A DNA stretch of 64,000 nucleotides. Origin: an uncultured Clostridia bacterium (lineage in GTDB: Bacteria > Bacillota > Clostridia > Lachnospirales > Lachnospiraceae). The notes below the pieces were generated by a model. That model saw only the letters and a program-made list of their open reading frames with translations. It searched no databases and was not told the origin of the DNA. Below, in pieces: positions 26,816 through 39,250 of this stretch. The stretch's first letter is position 1; each line of letters opens with the position of its first letter. The position numbers and the translations under genes were made by a program. The stretch lies in contig CANRWA010000007.1 of NCBI GenBank assembly GCA_947643415.1, positions 1 through 64,000 of the forward strand, in the 5' to 3' direction.

Positions 26816-28448
26816 TATATTATATCAGAAAGATTCCCCAGATTACCGGAGACGCAAACTGGCTAAGAGGATCCATATTCCTTCGCAAGATATCCAGGAC
26901 ATGCGTATTGTAAAGAAGAGTCTGGATGCCAGAAAGAAACCAGAGATCTATATTACATACACCTTTCGTTTCACTGTCAGGAATGAGGAAGAGGTACTGA
27001 AACGGAACAAGGGTGAGAGGAATCTTTCTCGTGTGAAGGAAGAACCTTCCCTGTGGCCACAGATCCATCTGTGCAGGGATAGTGGGAATGATGGCAGACA
27101 CCGTACTGTCGTGGTGGGGGCAGGTCCGGCAGGGCTTTTTTGTGCCTATTATCTCAGTCTTTGCGGTGTTCACCCGATACTCATCGAACGGGGTGCTCCT
27201 ATGGAGGAACGTACTGCCCATGTAGAACGGTTTTGGCAGAATGGGACACTGGACAGGGAATCCAATGTTTCTTTTGGGGAAGGTGGTGCCGGAACATTTT
27301 CGGATGGGAAATTAAATACAGGAGTCAAAGACCGGACCGGGCGGAAACAGTTTGTTCTTGAGAGTTTTGTCCGGTTTGGTGCTGGGGAGGAGATACTGTA
27401 TGAGGCAAGGCCGCATATTGGAACGGATGTACTTCGGACTGTGATCGTGAATATGAGAGAGGAACTTCTGCGTCAGGGCTGTGAGATTTATTTTTATACC
27501 AGGATGAAAGATATCCTGATAGAGGAAGGGGCAGTCAGCGGCATACTGGCAGAAAGCCGCTCCTCCTCAGATGCTGTGACAGAGGAGAGGATTGCCTGCG
27601 ACAGGCTGATCCTTTCCATCGGGCACAGTGCCAGGGATACATTTGCCTTGCTGAAAGAGCGTTCTGTCGCCATGTCCCCCAAATCATTTGCAGTGGGGGC
27701 AAGGGTACAGCACAGACAGGCAGATATTGATTTTGCACAGTATGGTGTTGTGGATGACAGACTTCCGGTATCTTCTTATAAGCTTACCGGGAAGACTGGG
27801 GATGGGAGAGGTGTCTACTCTTTCTGTATGTGTCCGGGGGGTTATGTAGTGAATGCTTCTTCAGAGAGTGGCGGGCTGGTGGTGAATGGCATGAGTAATG
27901 CAGGCAGGGATTCCGGAAATGCCAATAGCGCCATTGTGGTAACAGTGGATCCGGAGGATTTTGGCAGCAAAGATGTGCTTGCTGGAGTAGAGTTTCAGAA
28001 AAGATGGGAGATAGCAGCATATGAATTGTGCCAGGGCAGGATACCTGTACAGCGGTATGGAGATTTTAAGGAAAACCGTGTGACAGAGGCAGCAGGAAAG
28101 ATTCTTCCCTGCGTAAAGGGAGAGTGGGAATATGCGGATTTACACAAAATATTGCCAAAGTTTGTGATAAATGGTATGATAGAAGGAATGGAGCAATTTG
28201 ACCGCAGATTGTCAGGCTTTGCTGATGAGGATACCCTTCTTTTGGGAATTGAGACAAGAACTTCCTCGCCTGTCAGGATTGAGAGGGATACGGAATATGT
28301 CAGTCTTTCTGTAAAAGGACTGTATCCGTGCGGGGAGGGTGCAGGATATGCTGGCGGGATTATGTCAGCGGCGATGGATGGACTGCGGGTTGCCATGAAG
28401 ATTGAGGAGCAAGGAGGCCGTGCCGGGACATGGATCAAAAAAAGATAA
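26793..28448 (+). CDS. FAD-dependent dehydrogenase-like protein (COG2509 type)
   Basis: 551 residues from ATG 26793 (AAAGGAGACAACA before it), inside the end of the upstream gene. The first ~95 residues are a small alpha/beta domain rich in Lys and Arg (ILYQKDSPDYRR), then the FAD motif VVVGAGPAGLFCAYYLSLCG, the motif SFGEGGAGTFSDGKLNTGVK and the C-terminal GEGAGYAGGIMSAAMDG. This architecture is that of the conserved but uncharacterised COG2509 flavoproteins. Operon position with another flavoprotein, DUF896 and a folate enzyme gives no firm role. Confidence 0.88.
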   Translation: MLQISQFNILYQKDSPDYRRRKLAKRIHIPSQDIQDMRIVKKSLDARKKPEIYITYTFRFTVRNEEEVLKRNKGERNLSRVKEEPSLWPQIHLCRDSGNDGRHRTVVVGAGPAGLFCAYYLSLCGVHPILIERGAPMEERTAHVERFWQNGTLDRESNVSFGEGGAGTFSDGKLNTGVKDRTGRKQFVLESFVRFGAGEEILYEARPHIGTDVLRTVIVNMREELLRQGCEIYFYTRMKDILIEEGAVSGILAESRSSSDAVTEERIACDRLILSIGHSARDTFALLKERSVAMSPKSFAVGARVQHRQADIDFAQYGVVDDRLPVSSYKLTGKTGDGRGVYSFCMCPGGYVVNASSESGGLVVNGMSNAGRDSGNANSAIVVTVDPEDFGSKDVLAGVEFQKRWEIAAYELCQGRIPVQRYGDFKENRVTEAAGKILPCVKGEWEYADLHKILPKFVINGMIEGMEQFDRRLSGFADEDTLLLGIETRTSSPVRIERDTEYVSLSVKGLYPCGEGAGYAGGIMSAAMDGLRVAMKIEEQGGRAGTWIKKR

Positions 28449-28639
28449 ACCGTATCAATGAACTGTATCATAAGAAACAGGCAGGTACACTGACAGAAGA
28501 GGAGAGAGAAGAACAGGCAGCACTGAGGGCAGAATATATAGCTGCTGTGAGGAATAATTTGAGAAATACGTTAGAACATACATCGGTGCAGGAACCGGAT
28601 GGGACCATCCGCAAACTCCACAGGAAAACGACACATTAG
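28430..28639 (+). CDS. DUF896 (YnzC/YneE-like) small protein
   Basis: 69 residues, highly helical and charged: INRINELYHKKQAGTLTEEE, a segment around the motif EQAALRAEYI and VRNNLRNTLEH. This is the DUF896 pattern; the Bacillus member YneA-operon protein YnzC has a helical hairpin structure and is linked to the SOS response there. It overlaps the preceding gene by 19 bases. Confidence 0.92.
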   Translation: MDQKKINRINELYHKKQAGTLTEEEREEQAALRAEYIAAVRNNLRNTLEHTSVQEPDGTIRKLHRKTTH

Positions 28640-28683
28640 AGCGTAATTCTTTTGATAGGGGTTCCTATGGATGGGAGGATGTT

Positions 28684-29274
28684 GTGCCGGAGAAGAAGGA
28701 ATTGAGAAAGCTTGCCCTATGGCAGCGGGATGCAGTCCCGCAGCAAATCCGTGCAGTGTGGTCACAGGAGATACAGGATAAGGTCAGGGAGTCTCTGTGG
28801 TATAGAGAGGCAGATATCGTATTATCTTATTCATCGTTCCGTTCTGAGGTAAAGACGGATCAGATCAATAAATGGGTATTAGAAGATAAAAAAAGGCTAT
28901 ATTTGCCTAAGACATATCCCTGCCGTCATGAAATGGCATATTATCGGGTAGAGGATCTGTCTTGTATGGAATCCGGATATCAGGGGATACAGGAACCGTT
29001 GGAGGGGATTCCATGGAATCCGGGGGAACGGGATATGGATGCCACCGTTCTGATGTTGATGCCAGGTGCCGCCTTTGACCAGCATGGAAACCGTATCGGA
29101 TATGGCGGCGGTTATTATGACCGGTATCTTGGATCATATGGTGATGGTATTTCACATAAGATAATGCTGGCGTTTACTATACAGCAGGTGTCAGACATCC
29201 CTGTGGAGGAATGTGACATTCCGCCGGATCAGATTATAACCAATGAGATGAGAAAGGAAGGCTTTTGTATATGA
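28684..29274 (+). CDS. 5-formyltetrahydrofolate cyclo-ligase
   Basis: 196 residues from GTG 28684, preceded by GGGAGG. Family motifs: the Arg/Lys-rich start [15 protein letters not shown], and the ATP site [20 protein letters not shown] with GGYYDRYL. It converts 5-formyl-THF to 5,10-methenyl-THF using ATP, recycling the storage folate. Its last four bases overlap the start of proA (ATGA). Confidence 0.95.
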   Translation: MPEKKELRKLALWQRDAVPQQIRAVWSQEIQDKVRESLWYREADIVLSYSSFRSEVKTDQINKWVLEDKKRLYLPKTYPCRHEMAYYRVEDLSCMESGYQGIQEPLEGIPWNPGERDMDATVLMLMPGAAFDQHGNRIGYGGGYYDRYLGSYGDGISHKIMLAFTIQQVSDIPVEECDIPPDQIITNEMRKEGFCI

Positions 29275-30518
29275 TTAGTCTGGAAGAGATGGGTAGAAGG
29301 GCGAAGAAGGCGTCCAGAGAGATGAACCGCCTTGGTGTCAATGAAAAAAATAAGGGGCTTCTGGCTGTGGCGGATGCATTGGCAGCCAATTGCGGGAAGT
29401 TGTTGAAAGAGAATCAGATTGATGTGGAGAAGGCTGCAGGGAACAACATGAAAGCTTCCCTTATAGACCGTCTGACATTGACAGAGGAGCGGATACAGGG
29501 AATGGCAGAGGGAATCCGCCAGGTGGCAGCGCTGGCAGACCCGGTAGGGGAAGTGGTCTCCATGAAGACGACTCCCACGGGGCTGCAGATCGGTCAGAAG
29601 AGAGTGCCGCTTGGTGTCATAGGCATTATCTATGAATCCCGGCCGAATGTGACGGCAGATGCTTTTGGACTGTGTTTTAAGACTGGTAATGCCGTGATCC
29701 TGCGGGGAGGAAGTGATGCGGTCCATTCCAATCAGGCTATCGTCGATGTGGTCCGGGAATCGCTTATACAGTGTGGCCTGCCGGAAGACAGCATACAGAT
29801 TCTTGAAGATACTTCCCATGAGACAGCAGAAAGGTTTATGCGGATGAACCAGTATGTAGATGTTCTGATCCCGCGTGGTGGTGCTGGACTGATCCGGACG
29901 GTGGTGGAGAAAAGTACGGTACCAGTGATCGAGACAGGGACAGGGAACTGCCATATCTTTGTAGATGAATATGCAGACATTGATATGGCAGTAAATATTG
30001 TAGAAAATGCAAAGACTCAGAGGCTGGGTGTATGCAATGCCTGTGAATCTCTTGTGATACACAGTGCACTGGCAGAGAAAGCTGTTCCAGCCATCTGCGG
30101 AAAACTGGCAGAACATGGTGTGGAGATCCGGGGAGATGAGCGTGCCTGTCAACTTTTTGGGGATGTGAAACCAGCTACAGAAGAGGACTTTGGGACTGAG
30201 TACCTGGATGCCATTATCTCAGTACGGATCGTGGATTCCATACAAGAGGCGATCGATCATATCAATCATTATAATACCGGGCATTCTGAAACCATTGTGA
30301 CGTCAGACTACCATAATGCCATGAAATTCCTGAATGAGATCGATGCTGCTGCTGTCTATGTAAATGCCTCAACCCGTTTTACGGATGGGTTTGAATTTGG
30401 TTTTGGAGCTGAGATTGGTATCAGCACACAGAAACTGCATGCCAGGGGACCGATGGGGCTGCTGGCATTGACGACGACCAAATATATCATTCTGGGAGAT
30501 GGACAGATAAGGGCATAA
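29271..30518 (+). CDS. proA: Gamma-glutamyl phosphate reductase
   Basis: 415 residues from ATG 29271, the common length for ProA; a TTG at 29265 is less likely. Signatures include [20 protein letters not shown], the catalytic Cys region [16 protein letters not shown] and the end of the domain with [20 protein letters not shown]. It makes glutamate semialdehyde in proline synthesis. proB, usually next to it, is not in the window. Confidence 0.97.
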   Translation: MISLEEMGRRAKKASREMNRLGVNEKNKGLLAVADALAANCGKLLKENQIDVEKAAGNNMKASLIDRLTLTEERIQGMAEGIRQVAALADPVGEVVSMKTTPTGLQIGQKRVPLGVIGIIYESRPNVTADAFGLCFKTGNAVILRGGSDAVHSNQAIVDVVRESLIQCGLPEDSIQILEDTSHETAERFMRMNQYVDVLIPRGGAGLIRTVVEKSTVPVIETGTGNCHIFVDEYADIDMAVNIVENAKTQRLGVCNACESLVIHSALAEKAVPAICGKLAEHGVEIRGDERACQLFGDVKPATEEDFGTEYLDAIISVRIVDSIQEAIDHINHYNTGHSETIVTSDYHNAMKFLNEIDAAAVYVNASTRFTDGFEFGFGAEIGISTQKLHARGPMGLLALTTTKYIILGDGQIRA

Positions 30519-30532
30519 AGTAAGGAGGACAT

Positions 30533-31252
30533 ATGAAGAAGATCAGGGACATTCTTGGGATGCTCCGCTTATTTTTCCGTCTTGTATTTGAACTGATCAA
30601 GAATTACCGTTCACTTACTGACGATCTGGAACATAACTTTTTAATCTGTAAGAAGATCTGTAAGAAAATTGTGAGGTCGGCAAATATCCGGCTGGCAGCA
30701 TATGAACAGGAAAATCTGCCGACAGACAGGCCATTTTTGCTGGTACCGAATCATAGATGTTTCTTTGATGTTGTTTTTCTGCTGGCAGCATCAGAGCAGC
30801 CTATCAGTTTTGTGGCTGCAAAGGAACTGTTTAATTATCCGCTGCTGCACCATTATCTGAATTCCATCCAGTGTATCTGCCTGGACCGTTACACAAAGGA
30901 TATCACAAAGCTGAAGAGCAGCATAGCAGAGATCCGGGGAGCATTATCAGACCACAATCTGGTACTTTTTCCGGAAGGGGAGTGCAGCTACCATAATAAG
31001 AAGATGAATAAATTTAAAAAAGGTGGATTTATGGGGATCGCCGGTCTGAATATGGAAATAGTCCCGGCTTTTATTAAAATTGATAAGATCCGTAATATCG
31101 GGCGGTGGATGATCCCGGTAGGGGAAGTGGCAATCCATATTGGAAACCCTTTCCGTGTAGAAGATGTGTCTACCAAACGGATGCAGGCAGGGGAGATCGC
31201 AGCATATTCACAGGAACGTGTTCTGGAGCTGCAAGAGAGAGCCGGAGGATAA
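30533..31252 (+). CDS. 1-acyl-glycerol-3-phosphate acyltransferase-like protein (PlsC family)
   Basis: 239 residues. The NHxxxxD motif of the family reads NHRCFFD (about residue 68) and the second motif is FPEGECSYHNK. An N-terminal hydrophobic helix fits membrane attachment. It likely acylates lysophosphatidic acid to phosphatidic acid, downstream of PlsY. The strong AAGGAGG ribosome site lies before ATG 30533. Confidence 0.88.
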   Translation: MKKIRDILGMLRLFFRLVFELIKNYRSLTDDLEHNFLICKKICKKIVRSANIRLAAYEQENLPTDRPFLLVPNHRCFFDVVFLLAASEQPISFVAAKELFNYPLLHHYLNSIQCICLDRYTKDITKLKSSIAEIRGALSDHNLVLFPEGECSYHNKKMNKFKKGGFMGIAGLNMEIVPAFIKIDKIRNIGRWMIPVGEVAIHIGNPFRVEDVSTKRMQAGEIAAYSQERVLELQERAGG

Positions 31253-31357
31253 ATGATCGGGAAGGTAAAAATATTGAAAAAGTAAGAAAAAAAGAGAATA
31301 ATAGAGGAAAATAAAGTATATAATGGGAAATATATGAAATAAGAAAGAGAAAAAGCA

Positions 31358-31386
31358 TTGCATTTCTTTTCATAATCTCATATTAT
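31358..31386 (+). promoter_or_regulatory. Sigma-A promoter of groESL
   Basis: TTGCAT (31358-31363) and TATTAT (31381-31386) are spaced by 17 bases, with the predicted start near 31393, just ahead of the CIRCE operator. Confidence 0.7.
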
Positions 31387-31399
31387 ATAGCCAATGAAT

Positions 31400-31426
31400 T
31401 TAGCACTCAACAAAAAAGAGTGCTAA
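31400..31426 (+). promoter_or_regulatory. CIRCE operator (HrcA binding site)
   Basis: A perfect CIRCE inverted repeat: TTAGCACTC, nine bases, GAGTGCTAA. HrcA represses class I heat-shock genes through this element. It lies 29 bases upstream of groES, in the 5' leader. hrcA itself is not in the window. Confidence 0.97.
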
Positions 31427-31454
31427 CAGAAAAAAGAAATGGAGGCAGATAGAA

Positions 31455-31739
31455 ATGAAATTAGTACCATTAGGTGACAGAGTTGTATTGAAACAGTTAG
31501 ATGCAGAAGAGACAACCAAATCCGGTATTGTACTACCAGGTCAGGCGCAGGAGAAGCCTCAGCAGGCAGAGATCATAGCTGTAGGTCCGGGTGGAACGAT
31601 AGATGGCAAAGAAGTGAAGATGGAAGTGAAAGTTGGCGACAAGGTAATCTATTCCAAATATGCCGGGACAGATGTTAAGCTGGATGGCGATGAGTTCGTG
31701 ATCGTGCGCCAGAATGATATTTTAGCAGTAGTAGAATAA
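31455..31739 (+). CDS. groES: Co-chaperonin GroES
   Basis: 94 residues, standard length. Starts MKLVPLGDRVVLKQLDAEET and contains the mobile loop region KSGIVLPGQAQEKPQ and the C-terminal GDEFVIVRQNDILAVVE. It caps the GroEL cage. CIRCE and the promoter lie upstream; groEL follows after 21 bases. Confidence 0.98.
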   Translation: MKLVPLGDRVVLKQLDAEETTKSGIVLPGQAQEKPQQAEIIAVGPGGTIDGKEVKMEVKVGDKVIYSKYAGTDVKLDGDEFVIVRQNDILAVVE

Positions 31740-31754
31740 ATAATTTGGAGGTAA

Positions 31755-33386
<1,632 letters not shown>

Positions 33387-33414
33387 GAATAGTAACATAG
33401 AAATCATCAAAAAA

Positions 33415-33452
33415 GGGAATAGGGAAAGCCCGGCAGGGTTTCCCTATTCTTG
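33415..33452 (+). terminator. Intrinsic terminator of groESL
   Basis: GAATAGGGAAA (33417-33427) pairs with TTTCCCTATTC (33439-33449), followed by a short T-rich end. It separates groEL from the next gene. Confidence 0.85.
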
Positions 33453-33478
33453 TGATATGTACAGATAGGAGAGCAGTT

Positions 33479-33991
33479 ATGGAACAATCTTATGTAGAAG
33501 CGAATGCTAAGAAAAAGACAACAGTGAAGGTTGTCGCATTAAAAATCGTGCTGGTCATAGGGGTTATCTTACTTCTGATGACTACCATGTTCAGTCGTTT
33601 TCTTCTTGTATTCGGACTGGCAGCAGCCGTATTTCTATTTTGGTACTGGCCAAGATTTAAGGAAGAATGGGAATATGTGTTCTGCGATGGGCAGTTGGAT
33701 TTTGATATTATTCAGGGAGGAGAGCGAAGAAAGCATAAGCTCCGCATTGAGATTGAGAATGCAGATGTGATCGCACCGATGAGTTCTTCCCGTATGGATG
33801 GGTACCGACATCTGAAAGTGGTAGATTATACCTCTCTTCGTTCCGACGCAAGGATCTATGGTATCGCAACCCGGATATCGGATGAAGGGGAGAAGGTCGT
33901 GATCTTATTTGAACCGAATGACCGTATGTTGGAGGCAATGTATTACAAGTGTCCGAACATTGTTGAGAAACCTACCGCGCAGCTGTCATAA
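33479..33991 (+). CDS. Small membrane protein (DUF6106-like)
   Basis: 170 residues from ATG 33479, 5 bases after AGGAGAG. Two adjacent hydrophobic segments (about 20-60) are followed by a cytoplasmic ~110-residue beta-rich domain with WEYVFCDGQLDFDIIQGGER. It resembles the Lachnospiraceae DUF6106 family as I recall it; function unknown. The MarR regulator starts 15 bases after its stop, so they are probably co-transcribed. Confidence 0.55.
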   Translation: MEQSYVEANAKKKTTVKVVALKIVLVIGVILLLMTTMFSRFLLVFGLAAAVFLFWYWPRFKEEWEYVFCDGQLDFDIIQGGERRKHKLRIEIENADVIAPMSSSRMDGYRHLKVVDYTSLRSDARIYGIATRISDEGEKVVILFEPNDRMLEAMYYKCPNIVEKPTAQLS

Positions 33992-34006
33992 TTGGAGGCA
34001 TGGATC

Positions 34007-34429
34007 ATGACAGAAGAAAACCTGGGAGAGTCTCTGTATAATCTTCTGGCAGAGCTGTTGAACAGAAAACTGAACCGGAAAGTTCTGGACAGTATACGGG
34101 GAGAATATGGCGTCCTCAGATATCTTGCCTATGTGGAGGATAAGGTCAGTGCAGGAATATTGACCGAACAGCTCCATGTGGTCCCCGGCCGTATGACAGA
34201 TATCCTCAATAGCCTGGAACACAAGGATTGGATCGTACGCCGCGCAGATGATAAAGACAGGAGGCGGATTCATGTCTGTATTACAGAGAAGGGGAGAGTA
34301 CAGGCTAAGAAGATGCGGGAAGACATTGGCAAGGAGTATGAAGGTATGTTTCAGATTCTCGGAAGAGAGGATACGCTGGAACTGATCCGTCTCTTAAAGA
34401 TTGTTCTTGCTTACCCAGGAGGAGAGTAA
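34007..34429 (+). CDS. MarR-family transcriptional regulator
   Basis: 140 residues from ATG 34007, 8 bases after GGAGG. The winged-helix region is typical of MarR: VSAGILTEQLHVVPGRMTDI, followed by the wing DDKDRRRIHVCITEKGR. MarR proteins bind short palindromes and often control their own gene or neighbours. The near-perfect palindrome just downstream at 34468-34522 is a candidate target. Confidence 0.9.
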   Translation: MTEENLGESLYNLLAELLNRKLNRKVLDSIRGEYGVLRYLAYVEDKVSAGILTEQLHVVPGRMTDILNSLEHKDWIVRRADDKDRRRIHVCITEKGRVQAKKMREDIGKEYEGMFQILGREDTLELIRLLKIVLAYPGGE

Positions 34430-34467
34430 AGGGAAGCATTCCAGGTAATCTTTTCTAAAAATATTTT

Positions 34468-34527
34468 AATTCGTATTGCGAAATAATGTATAATCTGATA
34501 CAATTATTTCGTAATACGAATTTTTTC
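34468..34527. repeat. 55-bp palindrome overlapping a -10-like box, with T-run
   Basis: Left arm 34468-34491 (core TTCGTATTGCGAAATAAT) and right arm 34498-34522 (core ATTATTTCGTAATACGAA) pair with one mismatch and one bulge, and a T-run follows at 34521-34526. It works on paper as a terminator for the MarR gene. A TATAAT at 34489-34494 lies inside it, so it may alternatively be an operator-promoter for the downstream gene set. Confidence 0.6.
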
Positions 34528-34643
34528 TTCTGTGTGGTTGAGAGTTTAGGCAAGTTTTTTGAACCGTTATTCAAATAGTGAGGGTAAGCTGTATTAGTAT
34601 AATTTCAAAGTAATATGCCTAGTATATATATCAGGGAGGTAAT

Positions 34644-35261
34644 ATGGTCTATCTGATTGAATATAACTCTTCTGACAGAATGCAGGACCGGGAGACAGAA
34701 CACAGACTGGGAAGGGAACTTCTGCAGTTTGCCATGGAGAGGAACTATGGCAGTGTATATGAGGTGGTGAGGAAAAGAGACGCCAAACCATTTTTAACCG
34801 GGATACAGGGAATTGATTTTAGTATTACTCATACAAAAGGGCTGGTTGCATGCGGCATCGGTGACAGGAAAATAGGAGTAGATGCAGAATACATAAGGCC
34901 GTTTGATGAACGTCTGATGGGACGGATCTGTACGAAGGAAGAGATCATATACATTACAGGGGAGAATGACATCATAGAAACGAGAGAAGAGAAGTTTTTC
35001 CGTTTGTGGACACTGAAAGAAAGTTTTTTGAAAGCGACAGGGCTGGGACTGTCTTTCCCGATGAGGGAAGTCAGTTTTTCCGCCAGGACATTGGAAAAAC
35101 AAATGGCAGGCATCAGGGGAAATATACCAGGCTGGTCATATAAGCAGTTCTGGTATGGGGACAGATTTATTGTAACAATTTGTGAAGAGCAGAAGGAGGA
35201 ATATGGAGGTAATCATGTTAGAAGAATTGAAAGAAATCATAAGCCAGTATGTGGATGTTGA
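34644..35261 (+). CDS. 4'-phosphopantetheinyl transferase (Sfp type)
   Basis: 205 residues. Family motifs: IGVDAEYIRPFDERLM (the GVD motif with the Mg2+-binding Asp) and FFRLWTLKESFLKATGLGLS (the W-x-x-K-E-S/A motif). It transfers phosphopantetheine from CoA to a carrier protein serine. The next gene is a carrier protein whose start overlaps this gene by 47 bases, so it is the likely substrate. No polyketide or peptide synthetase is nearby. Confidence 0.9.
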   Translation: MVYLIEYNSSDRMQDRETEHRLGRELLQFAMERNYGSVYEVVRKRDAKPFLTGIQGIDFSITHTKGLVACGIGDRKIGVDAEYIRPFDERLMGRICTKEEIIYITGENDIIETREEKFFRLWTLKESFLKATGLGLSFPMREVSFSARTLEKQMAGIRGNIPGWSYKQFWYGDRFIVTICEEQKEEYGGNHVRRIERNHKPVCGC

Positions 35262-35442
35262 ACCAGATAAGATTGTGGAAGATGCCAGATTTATTGAAGA
35301 TCTTGGTTTTAATTCCTATGATTTTATGAGCATGGTAGGGGAAATCGAGGATCAGTTTGATATTGAGGTAGAGGAGAGGGAAGTCGTCAACGTCAAGACA
35401 GTGAAGGATGCGATAGAATATATTAAATCACTTCAGGAATAA
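35215..35442 (+). CDS. Acyl carrier protein
   Basis: 75 residues from ATG 35215, 5 bases after GGAGG; an in-frame ATG at 35203 has a poorly spaced site. The attachment region reads DLGFNSYDFMSMVGEIED, with Ser as the probable phosphopantetheine site; the common DSL is NSY here. Acidic and helical as expected. It is not in a fatty acid synthesis cluster but between a transferase and an AMP-ligase, so it is likely a dedicated carrier for a substrate activated by the ligase. Confidence 0.88.
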   Translation: MLEELKEIISQYVDVEPDKIVEDARFIEDLGFNSYDFMSMVGEIEDQFDIEVEEREVVNVKTVKDAIEYIKSLQE

Positions 35443-35458
35443 AGGGATGGAGGTAAAT

Positions 35459-36970
35459 ATGGAAATTAATACGTTACAGGATGTGATCCGCCACAGTATG
35501 GCAGCATATGCAGGACAGGCTGCCTATCGTTATAAAGTGAAAAAAGAAGTGATTGACAAAACATATGAAGAGGTGGGGAAGGATTCCATGGCGGTGAGCC
35601 GCATGGTGGAAAGCCTTGGAATGAAAGGAAAGCATATTGCTATCCTTGGGACTACAACATATCAGTGGATCGTCAGTTTTTTTGGTGTCACCAACAGTGG
35701 CAGTGTGGCCGTTCCCATTGATGCCCAACTGCCGGCAGAGGCAATCTGTGAGTTGTTAGAACGGGCAGATGTGGAGATGCTCTTTTTTGATGAGATCCGT
35801 GCCGATGTGGCAGCAATGGCCGGAGAGAAATGTCCGGAGATCCGGCATTTCGTTTCTTTTCAGGCGGAAAATTCCCAGACAGGGGGGATTCAGTCATGGG
35901 AGCAGCTGCGGAAGGAAAATGAGGGAGAGTACGAGACAGAGATCGATCCGGACCAGCTCTGTACGATTCTCTTTACATCAGGTACCACAGGGAAAAGTAA
36001 AGGGGTTATGCTGTCCCACCGCAATCTCACCGACAATGCAGTGTGTCTTGATATGAAGATCCCGGCAGGGACAGTGACTATGACTCTTCTTCCCATTAAC
36101 CATGTATATTGTCTTACCATGGATATCATAAAGGGACTCTTTATCGGTGTGACTTCCTGTATCAATGATTCTATTATGCATGTGCAGAAGAACCTGAAAT
36201 TGTTTAAGCCGGATATGGTACTGCTTGTACCGCTGGTGATTGAGTCCATTTATGCAAAGCTGAAGGCAGCAGGAGGAATGATGCCAAAGAAACTTGTGGC
36301 AAAGGCGGCCTTTGGCGGCAACCTGGAGACCATCTGCAGCGGCGGTGCTTATCTTGATCCGGAATATGTGGACCGTTTTGCGGAATATGGAATTACAATA
36401 CTGCAGGGCTATGGGATGACAGAATGTTCTCCGGTTATCAGTACGAATCTTCCATGGGAAAATAAGAAAGGCTCAGTAGGTAAACTTATGCCAAACTGTG
36501 AGGCAAAGGTTGTGGATGAGGAAATTTGGGTTCGCGGCAGCAGTGTCATGATGGGATATTATAAGATGCCGGAAGAGACAGCGGAAACTTTGGAGGATGG
36601 CTGGCTAAAGACAGGGGATCTGGGATATGTGGATGAAGACAATTTCGTATTCATCACAGGAAGAAGGAAGAACCTGATCATTCTTGCCAATGGTGAAAAC
36701 GTATCACCAGAGGAGATTGAAAATCAGTTGAGCCGGGAAGATCTGGTGAAAGAGATTCTGGTGAGGGAAAAGGAGCAGGTAATTGAGGCAGAGATATTCC
36801 CGGATTATGATTATGCAAAGAAGAAACGGATTAAGGATATCCGGGACAGCCTGCAGAAGATTGTCGACGAATATAATAAGGAAACGCCTGTTTATAAGCG
36901 GATTCACAGTATCATTGTACGGGAAGTTGAGTTTGATAAAACAACAGCAAAAAAAATTAAGAGATTTTAA
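35459..36970 (+). CDS. AMP-dependent acyl synthetase / acyl-ACP ligase
   Basis: 503 residues from ATG 35459, 5 bases after GGAGG. Adenylation motifs: FTSGTTGKSKGVMLSHRNL (A3), GYGMTECSPVIS (A5), the TGDLGYVDEDNFVFITGRRK segment (A7-A8) and the ending KTTAKKIKRF with the catalytic Lys (A10). It activates a carboxylic acid as acyl-AMP and transfers it to CoA or, given the gene order, to the upstream carrier protein. The substrate cannot be read from sequence. No terminator is visible before the guaB promoter. Confidence 0.88.
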   Translation: MEINTLQDVIRHSMAAYAGQAAYRYKVKKEVIDKTYEEVGKDSMAVSRMVESLGMKGKHIAILGTTTYQWIVSFFGVTNSGSVAVPIDAQLPAEAICELLERADVEMLFFDEIRADVAAMAGEKCPEIRHFVSFQAENSQTGGIQSWEQLRKENEGEYETEIDPDQLCTILFTSGTTGKSKGVMLSHRNLTDNAVCLDMKIPAGTVTMTLLPINHVYCLTMDIIKGLFIGVTSCINDSIMHVQKNLKLFKPDMVLLVPLVIESIYAKLKAAGGMMPKKLVAKAAFGGNLETICSGGAYLDPEYVDRFAEYGITILQGYGMTECSPVISTNLPWENKKGSVGKLMPNCEAKVVDEEIWVRGSSVMMGYYKMPEETAETLEDGWLKTGDLGYVDEDNFVFITGRRKNLIILANGENVSPEEIENQLSREDLVKEILVREKEQVIEAEIFPDYDYAKKKRIKDIRDSLQKIVDEYNKETPVYKRIHSIIVREVEFDKTTAKKIKRF

Positions 36971-36982
36971 AGAAATATTATA

Positions 36983-37011
36983 TTGACAAGCCACCAATAA
37001 AACGTTACAAT
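36983..37011 (+). promoter_or_regulatory. Sigma-A promoter of guaB
   Basis: TTGACA (36983-36988) and TACAAT (37006-37011) are spaced by 17 bases. A small hairpin (AGTCTG...CAGACT, about 37042-37062) lies in the 5' leader. Confidence 0.8.
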
Positions 37012-37048
37012 AATGAATCAAATACAAAGGCAGCAGGAGTGAGTCTGA

Positions 37049-39224
<2,176 letters not shown>

Positions 39225-39250
39225 GGAGGATTCAAGTAGGCGTTGTTGAA

